In this document: in pieces, positions 51,747 through 61,484 of the stretch
How positions within the stretch are numbered: position 1 is the stretch's first letter
Layout of the letters: each line of letters begins with the position of its first letter
Source of the DNA: Sphingomonas glacialis
GTDB taxonomy: Bacteria; Pseudomonadota; Alphaproteobacteria; Sphingomonadales; Sphingomonadaceae
Length of the DNA stretch: 64,000 nt
Assembly: GCF_006439055.1 (NCBI RefSeq)
Contig: NZ_RCZC01000002.1
Location: 402,106-466,105 of the forward strand
Reading direction: 5' to 3'
Program-made: the position numbers and the translations under genes
The notes under the pieces: model-generated
The model's input: the letters and a program-made list of their open reading frames with translations, nothing else
The model's database searches: none
What the model was told of the DNA's origin: nothing

Positions 51747-52471
51747 CCGATCCAGGCCAATACCGCGGCGACGTCGTGGACCTCGGTCCGTTCGGGAAGC
51801 CACGGGCGATCGATCATCACGACCGGCACGCCAAGGCTGCGCGCGGCGATCAACTTGGCCTGCGCGCCGGTCCCGCCGGCATCCTTGCAGACGATAAGGT
51901 CGATCGCATTCTCCCGCAGCAGCGCGACATCACCCGCAACCGTGAAGGGGCCGCGATCGACGACCAGCCGATAGTCGCGCAGCGCAACGGGCTCGGACGG
52001 GGGATCGACGAAGCGGAGCAAGTAGCGATGCTGCGGTTGCGCCGCGAAGGCCGCGACATGCATTCGCCCGAGCGCGAGCATCACGTTTCGGAGCGGACCT
52101 GCGAGGGCAGCGACCGCCGAGGAAATATCGGCGACGCGGCTCCAGCGATCGCCATCCTCTTCGACCCAGCCGGGACGGCTCAGCGCGATATGCGGAACCC
52201 CCGCCTTCGCCGCAGCGGAGACGGCGTTCGCGCTCATCTGCGCGGCGAAGGGGTGGGTCGCATCGACAAGATGGGTGACACGTTCCGCGTCCAGCCACTC
52301 CACCAACCCAGCGACGCCGCCGAAACCGCCGACCCGCACCGCCACCGGTTGCGGCTTCGGGCTGGCGACGCGCCCGGCATAGCTCAACGTCGCGGGCACG
52401 CCGCGTTCGGCGAGCGCGGTCGCAAGGGCGCTGGCTTCGGTCGTGCCGCCAAGGATCAGGACGTGCGTCAT
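51722..52471 (-). CDS. cobK: Precorrin-6A reductase CobK
   Basis: A 249-residue NADPH-dependent reductase. Conserved features are [17 protein letters not shown] at the start, HLVDATHPFAAQMSANA near residue 85, RYLLRF and the C-terminal CKDAGGTGAQAKLIAARSLGVPVVMIDRP. It is the only cob gene on the minus strand. It overlaps cobJ tail-to-tail by 25 bp, and its ATG shares the CATG at 52469-52472 with the cobL ATG. Its transcript is antisense to the operon message, and its own promoter must lie within cobL. Confidence 0.94.
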   Translation of the reverse strand: MTHVLILGGTTEASALATALAERGVPATLSYAGRVASPKPQPVAVRVGGFGGVAGLVEWLDAERVTHLVDATHPFAAQMSANAVSAAAKAGVPHIALSRPGWVEEDGDRWSRVADISSAVAALAGPLRNVMLALGRMHVAAFAAQPQHRYLLRFVDPPSEPVALRDYRLVVDRGPFTVAGDVALLRENAIDLIVCKDAGGTGAQAKLIAARSLGVPVVMIDRPWLPERTEVHDVAAVLAWIGHAADRGV

Positions 52472-53678
52472 GGCTGAGGGTGTCGGCAATCCGTGGCTGA
52501 CGATCGTCGGGATCGGCGAGGATGGACCCGCAGGCCTGTCCGCCGCAAGCCGCGATGCGATCGCGCAGGCCGATTGGCTGACGGGCGCGGCTCGGCACCT
52601 CGCCTTGCTGCCCGATCCCGGGTGCGAAACGGCATGCTGGCCGGTCCCCTTCGCCGACGGCATCGCGCCGTTGCTGGCGCGGCGTAGGAGCCGGGTGGTG
52701 ATGCTCGTGTCGGGCGATCCGTTCTGGTTCGGCGGGGGATCGGTCGTCACGCGGCAGCTCGCGCCGCACGAATGGGTGGCGCACCCTGCCCCGTCGAGCT
52801 TTGCGCTGGCCGCGGCGCGGCTGGGCTGGGCGATCGAGGAGACCGAGTGCCTCGGCCTCCACGCCGCGCCCTTCCAGCGGCTGCGCCAGCATCTCGCGCC
52901 CGGTCGCCGCGCGATCGTTACGGTTCGCGATGGCGGAGCGGTCGCTGGGCTGGCGGACTATCTGACCGAAAGCGGTTTTGGCGACAGCGCGCTGTGGATC
53001 CTTGAGGCGCTCGGCGGTCCGCGTGAACGCGTCCGCCAGACCAGCGCTTCATCCGGAGCGTTCGCTGACATCCAGCACCCGGTCGCTGTCGCAATCGAGG
53101 TCGCTGGCGAGGGCGCGGTACTGCCAGGCGCCAGCGGCCGACCGGACGACTGGTTTGCGCATGACGGGCAGATCACCAAGCAACCGGTCCGCGCGCTTAC
53201 GCTCTCGGCGCTCGCTCCCCGTCCGGGCGAATTGCTGTGGGACATCGGCGCGGGATCGGGGTCGATCGCGATCGAATGGCTGCTCTGCGCCCCATCGATG
53301 CGCGCGCTGGCGTTCGAAGCCGACCCGACTCGTGCCGCTCGCGCGCGCGACAATGCCGCCGCGCTCGGGATGGATCGGCTGCGGGTGATCGAAGGTCGCG
53401 CGCCCGAGATGCTCATCGACCAGACGATCCCCGATGCGGTCGTGATCGGCGGCGGGCTGTCCGACGCCTTGCTCGCGTGGCTGTGGCAGCATCTGCCAGC
53501 CGGTACGAGGCTGGTCGCCAATGCCGTCACGCTCGAATCCGAGGCGCTGCTTGCAAACTGGCAACGGGACAAAGGCGGCGATCTGTTGCGGATCGAGCTC
53601 GCGCGGGCCGCCCCGATCGGCACGCGGCGCGGTTGGCGATCGAACTATCCCATCGTGCAGTGGAGCGTGACGCTGTGA
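52470..53678 (+). CDS. cobL: Precorrin-6Y C5,15-methyltransferase (decarboxylating) CobL
   Basis: A 402-residue bifunctional enzyme. The N-terminal CbiE-like methylase (about 1-200: [27 protein letters not shown]) methylates C5/C15, and the C-terminal CbiT-like domain (about 210-400: [20 protein letters not shown] loop) methylates and decarboxylates. Both halves are intact. ATG 52470 is the only suitable start and overlaps the cobK start head-to-head. It must be transcribed by read-through across cobK or from a promoter inside cobK. Confidence 0.95.
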   Translation: MAEGVGNPWLTIVGIGEDGPAGLSAASRDAIAQADWLTGAARHLALLPDPGCETACWPVPFADGIAPLLARRRSRVVMLVSGDPFWFGGGSVVTRQLAPHEWVAHPAPSSFALAAARLGWAIEETECLGLHAAPFQRLRQHLAPGRRAIVTVRDGGAVAGLADYLTESGFGDSALWILEALGGPRERVRQTSASSGAFADIQHPVAVAIEVAGEGAVLPGASGRPDDWFAHDGQITKQPVRALTLSALAPRPGELLWDIGAGSGSIAIEWLLCAPSMRALAFEADPTRAARARDNAAALGMDRLRVIEGRAPEMLIDQTIPDAVVIGGGLSDALLAWLWQHLPAGTRLVANAVTLESEALLANWQRDKGGDLLRIELARAAPIGTRRGWRSNYPIVQWSVTL

Positions 53679-54040
53679 TCGTCGCCGGATTCGGCTATCG
53701 AACAGGCGCGTGCACGGACTCGCTGTTCGCCGCACTAGACCTTGCGCGCGCCGGGCACCCGCCCGTCACCGCGCTCGCGGCACCGGCCGACAAGACCGCG
53801 CTGCTCGCCACGCTCGCCGAAACCCTCGACATCCCGCTGATCGGCGTTGCACCCCAAGCGTTGCGCGCCACGCCGACCCCGACCCAATCCCCCGCCAGCC
53901 TCGCCGCGCGCGGCACGGGCAGCGTCGCCGAAGCCGCCGCGCTCGCCGCGGCGGGCCCCGGCGCACGCCTGATCGCGCATCGCCATATCTCCCCCGACCG
54001 CATGGCCAGTTGCGCCATCGCCGAAAGACTCGATCCATGA
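53675..54040 (+). CDS. cobE: Cobalamin biosynthesis protein CobE (CbiG C-terminal-like)
   Basis: A 121-residue protein. The N-terminal [21 protein letters not shown] and the later [23 protein letters not shown] match the CobE/CbiG-C domain. Its exact role in the aerobic pathway is unsettled. GTG 53675 overlaps the cobL stop (GTGA), and its own stop overlaps the cobM start. Confidence 0.88.
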   Translation: MIVAGFGYRTGACTDSLFAALDLARAGHPPVTALAAPADKTALLATLAETLDIPLIGVAPQALRATPTPTQSPASLAARGTGSVAEAAALAAAGPGARLIAHRHISPDRMASCAIAERLDP

Positions 54041-54822
54041 CCGTCCATTTTATCGGCGCCGGCCCCGGCGCGCCCGACCTGCTGACGCTGCGCGGGCGTG
54101 ACCGCATCGCCGGGTCGCCGGTCTGCCTCTATGCCGGCTCGCTTGTCCCGCAGGCATTGCTCGACCATTGTCCGCCGGGCGCGCGGATCGTGAACACCGC
54201 GCCGTTGTCGCTCGACGCGATCATCGCCGAGATCGCGGCGGCGGATGCGGCGGGCCAGGACGTCGCGCGGCTCCATTCGGGCGATCTGTCGATCTGGTCG
54301 GCAATGGGCGAGCAACTCCGCCGGCTGCGCGCGCTCGACATTCCGTTCACGATCACGCCGGGCGTCCCCGCCTTCGCCGCCGCCGCTGCCGCGCTCGAGG
54401 CCGAGCTGACGCTGCCCGGCCTGACGCAATCGGTCGTGCTGACCCGCACCCCCGGCCGCGCGAGCACGATGCCGCCTGCCGAGCGCCTGACCACCTTCGC
54501 CACAACCGGCGCGACGCTCGCGATCCATCTGTCGATCCACGCGCTTGATCGCGTAGTCGCGGACCTGCTCCCCGCGTACGGGCCGGAGTGCCCGGTCGCG
54601 ATCGTGTGGCGCGCGAGCTGGCCCGACGAGCGGATCGTCCGCGCGACGCTCGCGACGATCGCCGCGGCGGCGGCGGATGGCCCCGAACGCACCGCGCTGA
54701 TCCTCGTCGGCCCCGTGCTCGCGGCGGACGATTTCGTCGAGAGCAGCCTCTACGCCCCCGGCTACGACCGCCGCTTCCGCCCGCCGAGCGCCACCTCCCC
54801 CTTCAGCGAGTCCAAGGCATGA
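54037..54822 (+). CDS. cobM: Precorrin-4 C11-methyltransferase CobM
   Basis: A 261-residue tetrapyrrole methylase. [17 protein letters not shown] at the start, [10 protein letters not shown] near residue 30, [16 protein letters not shown] near residue 82 and [13 protein letters not shown] near residue 108 identify CobM/CbiF. It forms precorrin-5. Flanked by 4-nt overlaps on both sides. Confidence 0.95.
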   Translation: MTVHFIGAGPGAPDLLTLRGRDRIAGSPVCLYAGSLVPQALLDHCPPGARIVNTAPLSLDAIIAEIAAADAAGQDVARLHSGDLSIWSAMGEQLRRLRALDIPFTITPGVPAFAAAAAALEAELTLPGLTQSVVLTRTPGRASTMPPAERLTTFATTGATLAIHLSIHALDRVVADLLPAYGPECPVAIVWRASWPDERIVRATLATIAAAAADGPERTALILVGPVLAADDFVESSLYAPGYDRRFRPPSATSPFSESKA

Positions 54823-56126
54823 TGCCCGGCCTGATGATCGCCGCGCCCGCCTCGGGCACCGGCAAGACGACAGTGATGCTCGGCCTGCTCCGGGCGCTGC
54901 GCGACGACGGCTTGAACGTCCAGCCGTTCAAGAGCGGCCCCGACTATATCGATCCCGCCTTCCACCATGCGGCGAGCGGTCGGCGATCGTTCAACCTCGA
55001 CAGCTGGGCGATGCCCGAGCCGATGCTCCACAGCCTCGCCGCCAGCGCGCGCGACGCCGATCTCGTGCTGGCCGAGGGATCGATGGGGCTGTTCGACGGC
55101 GTCGCGGCGGCAGGCGCGACGGGCAACGGCGCGAGCGCCGACGTCGCGCGGCGGATGGGATGGCCGGTCGTGCTCGTCATCGACGTATCGGGCCAGGCGC
55201 AATCCGCCGCCGCCACCGCGCTCGGCTTCTCGCGCTACGATCCCGATTTGCGGATCGCGGGCGTGATCCTCAACCGCGTGGCGAGCCCGCGCCACGACCG
55301 GCTCGCGCGCAGCGGGATGGAAGCGGCAGGCATTCGCGTGTTCGGCGCGCTGCCGCGCCGGACCGACCTCACGCTGCCCGAGCGGCATCTCGGCCTGGTA
55401 CAGGCCGGCGAACATGCCGATCTCGACGCGCGCATCGCGCAGTATGCGACCTTCCTGCGCGAGCATGTCGATCTCGCCGCCCTGCGCGACGCCGCCAGCG
55501 CCAAGCCCGACACTGCCGCCGAAGCCTGGCGTTTCGCGCCGCCCGCGCAGCGCATCGCGCTCGCACAAGATGCCGCCTTTTCGTTCACTTACCCGCATAT
55601 CCTCGATGCGTGGCGTAACGCCGGTGCGGAGATCCTGCCCTTCTCGCCACTCGCCGATCAGGCGCCCGATGCCAGCGCGGACCTCGTCTGGCTGCCCGGC
55701 GGCTATCCCGAACTCCATGCCGGTCGCCTCGCCGCCGCTTCGACCTTCCACGCCGGCCTTGCCGAGCATGCCCGCACCCGCGCAATCCATGGCGAGTGCG
55801 GCGGCTATATGGCGCTCGGCGAGGCGCTGATCGACGCCGACGGGACCAGTCACCGGATGGCGGGGCTGCTCGGGCTCGTGACCAGCTATGCGAAACGCAA
55901 AATGCATCTCGGCTATCGCCATGCCACGCTGCTCGCGCCGATGGCCGGGCTGCCCGGCGGCACGGCGCTGCGTGGCCACGAGTTCCATTATTCGACGATC
56001 CTCGACCAGCCCGATGCCGCGCTCGCGCATGTCGTCGATGCCGAGGGCAAGTCCATCGCCGAATCCGGATCGTATCGCGGGCGCGTCTCTGGCACCTTCT
56101 TCCACCTGATCGCGCCCGCGCAATGA
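54819..56126 (+). CDS. cobB: Hydrogenobyrinate/cobyrinate a,c-diamide synthase CobB
   Basis: A 435-residue ATP- and glutamine-dependent amidotransferase. The P-loop [17 protein letters not shown] lies at about 10-26, [13 protein letters not shown] near residue 37, and the class I glutaminase Cys in [14 protein letters not shown] near residue 327, followed by the domain ending GTFFHLI. It amidates side chains a and c before cobalt insertion. ATG 54819 overlaps cobM by 4 nt. Confidence 0.95.
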   Translation: MMPGLMIAAPASGTGKTTVMLGLLRALRDDGLNVQPFKSGPDYIDPAFHHAASGRRSFNLDSWAMPEPMLHSLAASARDADLVLAEGSMGLFDGVAAAGATGNGASADVARRMGWPVVLVIDVSGQAQSAAATALGFSRYDPDLRIAGVILNRVASPRHDRLARSGMEAAGIRVFGALPRRTDLTLPERHLGLVQAGEHADLDARIAQYATFLREHVDLAALRDAASAKPDTAAEAWRFAPPAQRIALAQDAAFSFTYPHILDAWRNAGAEILPFSPLADQAPDASADLVWLPGGYPELHAGRLAAASTFHAGLAEHARTRAIHGECGGYMALGEALIDADGTSHRMAGLLGLVTSYAKRKMHLGYRHATLLAPMAGLPGGTALRGHEFHYSTILDQPDAALAHVVDAEGKSIAESGSYRGRVSGTFFHLIAPAQ

Positions 56127-56851
56127 CGGGCTTCGTCTCCTTTGTCGGATCGGGCCCGGGCGATCCCGAACTGCTGACGCTGAAAGCCGTCGCGCGGCTG
56201 CAGGCGGCCGATGTCGTGCTGTTCGACGATCTCTCCTCGGGTCCGCTGCTCGGCCATATCCGCCCGGGCGCCGAGCTCGTCGCGGTCGGCAAGCGCGCCG
56301 GGCGCGCCTCGCCGAGCCAGGCGCATGTTTCGCAACTGCTGATCGATCATGCCGCGACCGGCGCGCGCGTCGTCCGGCTGAAGTCGGGCGACCCCGCGAT
56401 CTTCGGTCGGCTCGAGGAAGAGATCATCGCGCTCCGTGCCGCCGGGATCGCGTTCGAGATCGTCCCCGGCGTCACCTCCGCCTCGGCCGCGGCCGCCGCG
56501 GCGGCGATCCCGCTGACTCGCCGGCTCAGCGCGCGGCGGGTGCAGTTCGTCACCGGGCATGACGTCACCGGCGGCCTGCCCGGCGCGCTCAACATGGCAG
56601 CGCTCGCCGATGCCGAGGCGACCACGGTGATCTTCATGCCCAAGCGGACTTTCGCCGCGCTCGTCGCGCGCCTCGTCGAGCACGGCCTGCCGCCAACCAC
56701 CCCCGCGTTGCTCGCGGAAAATGTCGGGCATCCCGACCAGCGGCTAATCCGCTCGACGATCGCCGCGCTCGCGGAAAGCCTCGCGACCGACATCGGCACC
56801 GCGCCGGCGCTGATCCTCTACGGCCCGCTGATGGAGGAGGAGGCGCCGTGA
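56123..56851 (+). CDS. cobA: Uroporphyrinogen-III C-methyltransferase CobA
   Basis: A 242-residue SUMT enzyme making precorrin-2, the pathway entry step from uroporphyrinogen III. Conserved features: VGSGPGDPELLTLKA, VVLFDDLSSGPLL, VGKRAGRASPSQ near residue 52, RLKSGDPAIFGR near residue 90 and VPGVTSASAAAA. It is the stand-alone methylase, not the CysG fusion. Operon overlaps on both sides. Confidence 0.95.
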   Translation: MTGFVSFVGSGPGDPELLTLKAVARLQAADVVLFDDLSSGPLLGHIRPGAELVAVGKRAGRASPSQAHVSQLLIDHAATGARVVRLKSGDPAIFGRLEEEIIALRAAGIAFEIVPGVTSASAAAAAAAIPLTRRLSARRVQFVTGHDVTGGLPGALNMAALADAEATTVIFMPKRTFAALVARLVEHGLPPTTPALLAENVGHPDQRLIRSTIAALAESLATDIGTAPALILYGPLMEEEAP

Positions 56852-57606
56852 TCGATCTCGATCTGATCGGCATCGGCACGGGCAATGCCGATCACCTCAC
56901 GCGCCAGGCGGAAGCGGCGATGAACGCCGCTGACCTGATCCTGCTGCCGCGCAAGGGCGACGCCAAGTCGGACCTGATCGACCTTCGCCGCACGCTCTGC
57001 GCCACCGCGCTGACGCGGCCGGTGCGAATCGTCGAGTTCGACCTGCCGGTCCGCGCGGCGACCGGCGCGTATCTCGCCGCGGTGGGCGATTGGCACGATG
57101 CGATCGCCGCGACCTGGGCGGCGCAGATCGCCGAGCATCTGCCGCAGGGCGGTCGGCTCGCGTTGCTCGTCTGGGGCGATCCTTCGCTCTACGACAGCAC
57201 ACTGCGCATCGCCGATCGGCTGCGCGCCGACGGCATGGCGCTGCACGTACGGGTCATCCCCGGCATCACCAGCCTGCAGGCGCTGACCGCCGCGCATGCG
57301 ATCCCGCTCAACTTGCTCGGCGCGCCGGTGGTCATCACCACCGGTCGACGGCTGCGCGATCATGGCTGGCCCGAGGCGGCCGACAGTGTCGCGGTGATGC
57401 TCGACGGTGATTGTAGCTTCACCACGCTGGCGCCGCAGGGTGTCGCGATCTGGTGGGGCGCATATCTCGGCATGCCGCACGAGGCGCTGATCGCCGGCTC
57501 GCTTGCCGACGTCGCCGACGAGATCGTGGAGCGCCGTGCGGCGTTGCGGGCCGAACATGGCTGGATCATGGACATCTACCTGCTGCGCCGGCCAGCTCGG
57601 CCATGA
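56848..57606 (+). CDS. cobF: Precorrin-6A synthase (deacetylating) CobF
   Basis: A 252-residue tetrapyrrole methylase that removes acetate and methylates C1 to yield precorrin-6A. IGIGTGNADHLTRQAE at the start, LLVWGDPSLYDSTLR near residue 108, VIPGITSLQALTA and the C-terminal WIMDIYLLRRP are CobF-type. CobF occurs only in aerobic pathways. It starts with GTG in a 4-nt overlap with cobA. Confidence 0.94.
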   Translation: MIDLDLIGIGTGNADHLTRQAEAAMNAADLILLPRKGDAKSDLIDLRRTLCATALTRPVRIVEFDLPVRAATGAYLAAVGDWHDAIAATWAAQIAEHLPQGGRLALLVWGDPSLYDSTLRIADRLRADGMALHVRVIPGITSLQALTAAHAIPLNLLGAPVVITTGRRLRDHGWPEAADSVAVMLDGDCSFTTLAPQGVAIWWGAYLGMPHEALIAGSLADVADEIVERRAALRAEHGWIMDIYLLRRPARP

Positions 57607-58244
57607 CGCCACCGGTCTTCGATGCCGCGTTCATCGCGCGCCTGGACGACCTGTTCCGCTGGCGGCGCGACGTCCGGCATTTCGACACGCGGCCGATCCC
57701 CGAGCGCGACCTGCACGACCTGCTCGCCACGGTCGCCTTGGCGCCGTCGGTCGGCAATGCGCAGCCCTGGCGGATCGTCCGCATCCGCTCGCAGGCGTTG
57801 CGCGGCCATCTTGCCGAGCATGTCGATACGGCCAGCCACGCCGCGGCCGATCGTCTCGCCGATCCGGCGCGCCGCGCGCACTATTCGACGCTGAAGCTCC
57901 ACGGTCTGCGCGAAGCCCCCGAGATCCTCGCGGTGTTCAACGAGCTCGATCCGCTGGCCGGCCACGGCCTCGGCCGCGCGACGATTGCCGAGACGTTGCG
58001 CGACTCCACCGTCACCGCGATCCACACGCTCTGGCTGGCGGCGCATGCGCGCGGCTACGGCCTCGGCTGGGTGTCGATCCTCGATGCCGACGCGGTCACG
58101 GCGATGCTCGACGTGCCCGAGACCTGGTCGTTCGTCGCCTTGCTGTGCCTCGGCACGCCGCTTGCCCCCTCGGACATCCCCGAGCTCGAACGCCGCGACT
58201 GGCAGGCACGCGAGCCGCTCGCCGATCGCCTGTTCGAACGCTGA
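57603..58244 (+). CDS. bluB: 5,6-dimethylbenzimidazole synthase BluB
   Basis: A 213-residue flavin-destroying nitroreductase-fold enzyme. It shows RRDVRHFDTRPIPE at about 20-33, APSVGNAQPWRIVRI near residue 50, LREAPEILAVFNE near residue 100 and GYGLGWVSILD near residue 155. It converts FMNH2 to the lower ligand of cobalamin using oxygen. It is the last gene of the operon; 86 bp after it the second riboswitch begins. Confidence 0.95.
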   Translation: MTPPVFDAAFIARLDDLFRWRRDVRHFDTRPIPERDLHDLLATVALAPSVGNAQPWRIVRIRSQALRGHLAEHVDTASHAAADRLADPARRAHYSTLKLHGLREAPEILAVFNELDPLAGHGLGRATIAETLRDSTVTAIHTLWLAAHARGYGLGWVSILDADAVTAMLDVPETWSFVALLCLGTPLAPSDIPELERRDWQAREPLADRLFER

Positions 58245-58330
58245 CGCCGATGCGCGCTTGCTCGCGCGCGGTCGTTTCGATACGCCATCCATCGAGGCGA
58301 ACGGTCCCAGGATCGCCCGTCTCGTGACTA

Positions 58331-58542
58331 CGCTGGTGTCCCGCAAGGGACTTAAAAGGGAACGCGGTGCGGGGCTTGCCCCAAAACCGAGGCTGTCCCT
58401 GCAACTGTAAGCGGCGAGCGCGCTGCACATCGCTCCAGGTCCTTCGGACGGGAGCAGCCACTGGGACGGACACGCTTGCGTGATCGCCCTGGGAAGGCCG
58501 TGCAGCGAGGCGGTGACCCGTGAGCCAGGAGACCTGCCGGCG
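58331..58542 (+). ncRNA. Cobalamin riboswitch upstream of the NiCoT gene
   Basis: A full cobalamin aptamer. P1 pairs CGCTGG (58331-58336) with CCGGCG (58537-58542). Core motifs: GGGAACGCGGTGCGGGGCTTG, GGCTGTCCCTGCAACTGTAAGC, AGCCACTGGG, CTGGGAAGG, and GCCAGGAGACCTGCC. It is very similar to the first riboswitch, including sequence outside the conserved core. Confidence 0.95.
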
Positions 58543-58819
58543 TGGGTCGCTCTTGCCTTGGTCCAGGGGATGGCCGCGGCACGGTGAAGTCCGTCGAGCG
58601 ACGAAGGTGCGGGGGGCCGCACGAGCAGGCGTGCCGGTCGCGATGGCGTCCGAACGACACGACTGCCGCCGTTGACACGGAAGGCCCGCCGGTTTCGTCC
58701 GACGCCGGGGGACTTTTCATGCGATTTCGATCGTTCTGCGCGGATTGGGTAACGACCGCGCACCATTATGGGTCAAGCCAGCGAGCTGCCGGCCGCGCCT
58801 CGACGTCGGGAACCGTCCG
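58543..58819 (+). promoter_or_regulatory. Leader between riboswitch and NiCoT gene
   Basis: 277 nt without a credible gene. GTCGCTC (58546-58552) and GAGCGAC (58596-58602) form the same stem as in the cob leader, with CCAGGGG and CGCGGCACGGT between them in both. The NiCoT frame is open from 58745, but the match to the family starts at about 58820. Confidence 0.55.
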
Positions 58820-59881
58820 ATGACGGCGCGCGAGCCCCATCGCGGGCGCCGCCTCCGGGCGCGCATCATCGCCTTGTTCACGCTGCTGCTCGCGGCGAAT
58901 ATCGGCGCGTGGATCTGGGCCGGCAGCCTGTTCCACGCCGCCCCCGCGATGCTCGGCACCGCGCTGCTCGCCTGGACGCTGGGCCTTCGCCACGCGGTCG
59001 ATGCCGATCACATCGCCGCGATCGACAACGTCACGCGCAAGCTGATGCAGGACGGCACGCGGCCGATCAGCGTCGGCCTGTGGTTCGCGATCGGCCACAG
59101 CGCGGTGATCCTGATCGCCTCGGTCGCGATCGCCGCCACCGCCAACGCGCTCGCGCAGTTCGAGACGCTCAAGGCGGCAGGCAGCGTCATCGCGACGATC
59201 TTCTCTGCCGGCTTCCTCTTCGCGATCGCGGCGATCAACCTCGTCATCCTGCGCTCGGTCTGGAAGACCTTCCGCCATGTGCGCGACGGCGGCAGCTATG
59301 ACGCCGACGATCTCGACGTGCTGCTCGCCGGCAAAGGGCCCCTCTCCCGCCTGTTCCGGCCGTTGTTCCGCTTGATCACGCGGCCGTGGCACATGGCGCC
59401 GCTCGGCTTCCTGTTCGGGCTGGGCTTCGACACCGCGACCGAAGTCGCGATCCTCGGCCTGTCGACCGCGCAGGCGGCGCATGGTTTCTCGTTTGCCGCG
59501 GTGCTGGTGTTCCCCGCGCTGTTCGCGGTCGGGATGGCGCTGGTCGATACCGCCGACGCGATCCTCATGCTCGGCGCGTATGAATGGGCGTTCGTCCGCC
59601 CGATCCGGAAGCTCTATTACAATGTCACGATCACCGCGGTGTCGGCGCTGGTCGCGGTGATGATCGGCGGGATCGAGACCGCTGCCCTGCTGGCCGACAA
59701 GCTCAATTTGTCGGGCGGCGTATGGGACGTGGCGACCGGCCTGGGCAGCCATCTCAATCTGCTCGGCTTCTGGATCATCGGGCTGTTCGCAAGCGCCTGG
59801 ATCGTCAGCTTCCTGATCTATCGCTGGATGCGCTTCGACGAGATCGCGGTCCGCGAGCCGCCCTCCGCGCTCGCCCCATAG
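58820..59881 (+). CDS. Nickel/cobalt transporter (NiCoT family)
   Basis: A 353-residue integral membrane permease with about eight hydrophobic segments. The NiCoT metal motif RHAVDADHIAAIDN (HxxxxDH) lies in the second helix near residue 60, with LWFAIGHSAVI and GFLFGLGFDTATEVAIL downstream, and a His/Asp-poor central loop. It should import cobalt, inferred from its cobalamin riboswitch and its place beside the cob operon. ATG 58820 follows GGGAA; it ends 7 bp from the convergent lysA. Confidence 0.94.
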   Translation: MTAREPHRGRRLRARIIALFTLLLAANIGAWIWAGSLFHAAPAMLGTALLAWTLGLRHAVDADHIAAIDNVTRKLMQDGTRPISVGLWFAIGHSAVILIASVAIAATANALAQFETLKAAGSVIATIFSAGFLFAIAAINLVILRSVWKTFRHVRDGGSYDADDLDVLLAGKGPLSRLFRPLFRLITRPWHMAPLGFLFGLGFDTATEVAILGLSTAQAAHGFSFAAVLVFPALFAVGMALVDTADAILMLGAYEWAFVRPIRKLYYNVTITAVSALVAVMIGGIETAALLADKLNLSGGVWDVATGLGSHLNLLGFWIIGLFASAWIVSFLIYRWMRFDEIAVREPPSALAP

Positions 59882-59888
59882 CGAGGCG

Positions 59889-61187
59889 TCAGGCGGCCTC
59901 GCGCGGAACGGCCGCTTCGTCCGCCATCCACGGCGAAAGATGCTGCGCGGCGAGCATCGCTGCGGGCGTGATCCGATCGGCGACGAGCGCGAAGCGATCG
60001 CCGTCGACCAGCACCTCGGGCACCAACGCACGGCAATTATAGGTCGAGGCCATCGTCGCGCCGTAAGCACCCGCGGTGCGAAACACCGCCAGATCGCCCG
60101 CCGCCACGTCGTCGATGTCGCGACCCATCGCGAAGGTGTCGCCGCTCTCGCACACCGGGCCGGCGATATTGGCGGTCATCCGCGCGCCGCTCGGGCGGAC
60201 CGCGACGAAGTCGTGATAGGCGTCGTAGAGCGCGGGGCGCGCGAGGTCGTTCATCGCGGCATCGACGATGACATAGGGATCGACCGCGCCGGGTTTGACC
60301 CACAGCACTTCGGTCAGCAGCACGCCGGCGTCGCCCGCGATGAAGCGGCCCGGTTCGAACAGCAGCGTCACGTCCCAATCGCGCGTCACGCGCGCGACCA
60401 TCGCGCCATAGGCTGCCGGGCTCGGCATCACCTCCTCCGGCCGGTACGCGAGGCCAAGCCCACCGCCAAGATCGACATGCGTTATCGCGTGCCCCGCCGC
60501 GCGAAGCTCGGCGACGAGCCGGCCGATCCGCGCATACGCGGCTTCGAGCGGCCCCAGATCCGACAGCTGGCTGCCGATATGGATCGCGATGCCGCGCAGG
60601 TCGAGCCCGTGGAGCGTCGCCAGCCGCGCATAGATCGCGCCCGCATCCGCGATCGCGACGCCGAACTTGTTCTGCTTGCGGCCGGTCGAGATCTTGGCGT
60701 GGGTGCCGGCATCGACATCGGGGTTGACCCGCAGCACCGCCGGCGCGCGCTCACCGCGCGCCGCGGCCATCGCGGCAAGGACGACGCCTTCCTCTTCCAG
60801 CTCGAGGTTGAACTGCCCGATCCCGGCATCGAGCGCGGCGGCGAGCTCGCGCCGCGTCTTGCCGACCCCCGAAAAGATCAGGCTGCGCGCGGGCATTCCC
60901 GCCGCCAGGGCGTGAAGCATTTCGCCCGCCGAGACGATATCGGCGCCATAGCCTTCGGCGGCGAGCAGCGTCAGCACTGCCAGGTTCGGATTGGCCTTGA
61001 CCGCAAAGGCAAGCTGCTTGCGCGGCACCGCCGCCAGCCCGGCGCGAAACGCACGCGCGGAGGCGCGCAATGCCGCGGTCGAATAGACATAGGTTGGCGT
61101 GCCGACCGCAGCCGCGATCGCGGGCAGCGGCACGTCCTCGACATGGAGGACGCCGTCGCGACAGTCGAAAGGGAGTGGCATAGGCAT
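59889..61187 (-). CDS. lysA: Diaminopimelate decarboxylase
   Basis: A 432-residue PLP enzyme for the last step of lysine synthesis. The Schiff-base Lys is in LAFAVKANPNLAVL near residue 63, the phosphate-binding glycines in THVDLGGGLGLAY near residue 233, and the active-site Cys in GPVCESGDTFA near residue 350. Alanine-racemase-like barrel and C-terminal sheet are both complete. ATG 61187, or the next ATG two codons on, is the start. Confidence 0.96.
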   Translation of the reverse strand: MPMPLPFDCRDGVLHVEDVPLPAIAAAVGTPTYVYSTAALRASARAFRAGLAAVPRKQLAFAVKANPNLAVLTLLAAEGYGADIVSAGEMLHALAAGMPARSLIFSGVGKTRRELAAALDAGIGQFNLELEEEGVVLAAMAAARGERAPAVLRVNPDVDAGTHAKISTGRKQNKFGVAIADAGAIYARLATLHGLDLRGIAIHIGSQLSDLGPLEAAYARIGRLVAELRAAGHAITHVDLGGGLGLAYRPEEVMPSPAAYGAMVARVTRDWDVTLLFEPGRFIAGDAGVLLTEVLWVKPGAVDPYVIVDAAMNDLARPALYDAYHDFVAVRPSGARMTANIAGPVCESGDTFAMGRDIDDVAAGDLAVFRTAGAYGATMASTYNCRALVPEVLVDGDRFALVADRITPAAMLAAQHLSPWMADEAAVPREAA

Positions 61188-61223
61188 TCCATAGTGCAGA
61201 GGGGCCGCGATAGATCGCGCGGA

Positions 61224-61484
61224 TCAGGCGTCGCCGTCGCCGGGGCGCCGGTGGCGGCGGTCGCGGATCGCCTGGGCAAGCAGGCGGTGGCGGCTGCGCT
61301 CGATGCGCAGTGCGGCGGGAACGCGCTTGCCCTGGACGATGAGTACGAGGCCGGCGAGCATCAGGATGAAGGCCGCGAGACCCGCACCGATCTGCGTCTC
61401 GAAGCCCTCCGTCATGCGGACGGCGCTGGCCACGACGACAAGCGCGACGCCGAGCCCGCGCCATAAGCGGTCGCGATGCGTCAT
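61224..61484 (-). CDS. Small membrane protein of unknown function
   Basis: An 86-residue protein with two hydrophobic helices (about 10-24, LGVALVVVASAVRM; about 29-50, AGLAAFILMLAGLVLIVQG) and a strongly basic C-terminal tail (RIERSRHRLLAQAIRDRRHRR). Start ATG 61484 overlaps the methyltransferase stop by 4 nt. It lies 36 bp before lysA, so all may be co-transcribed. I recognise no family. Confidence 0.65.
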   Translation of the reverse strand: MTHRDRLWRGLGVALVVVASAVRMTEGFETQIGAGLAAFILMLAGLVLIVQGKRVPAALRIERSRHRLLAQAIRDRRHRRPGDGDA

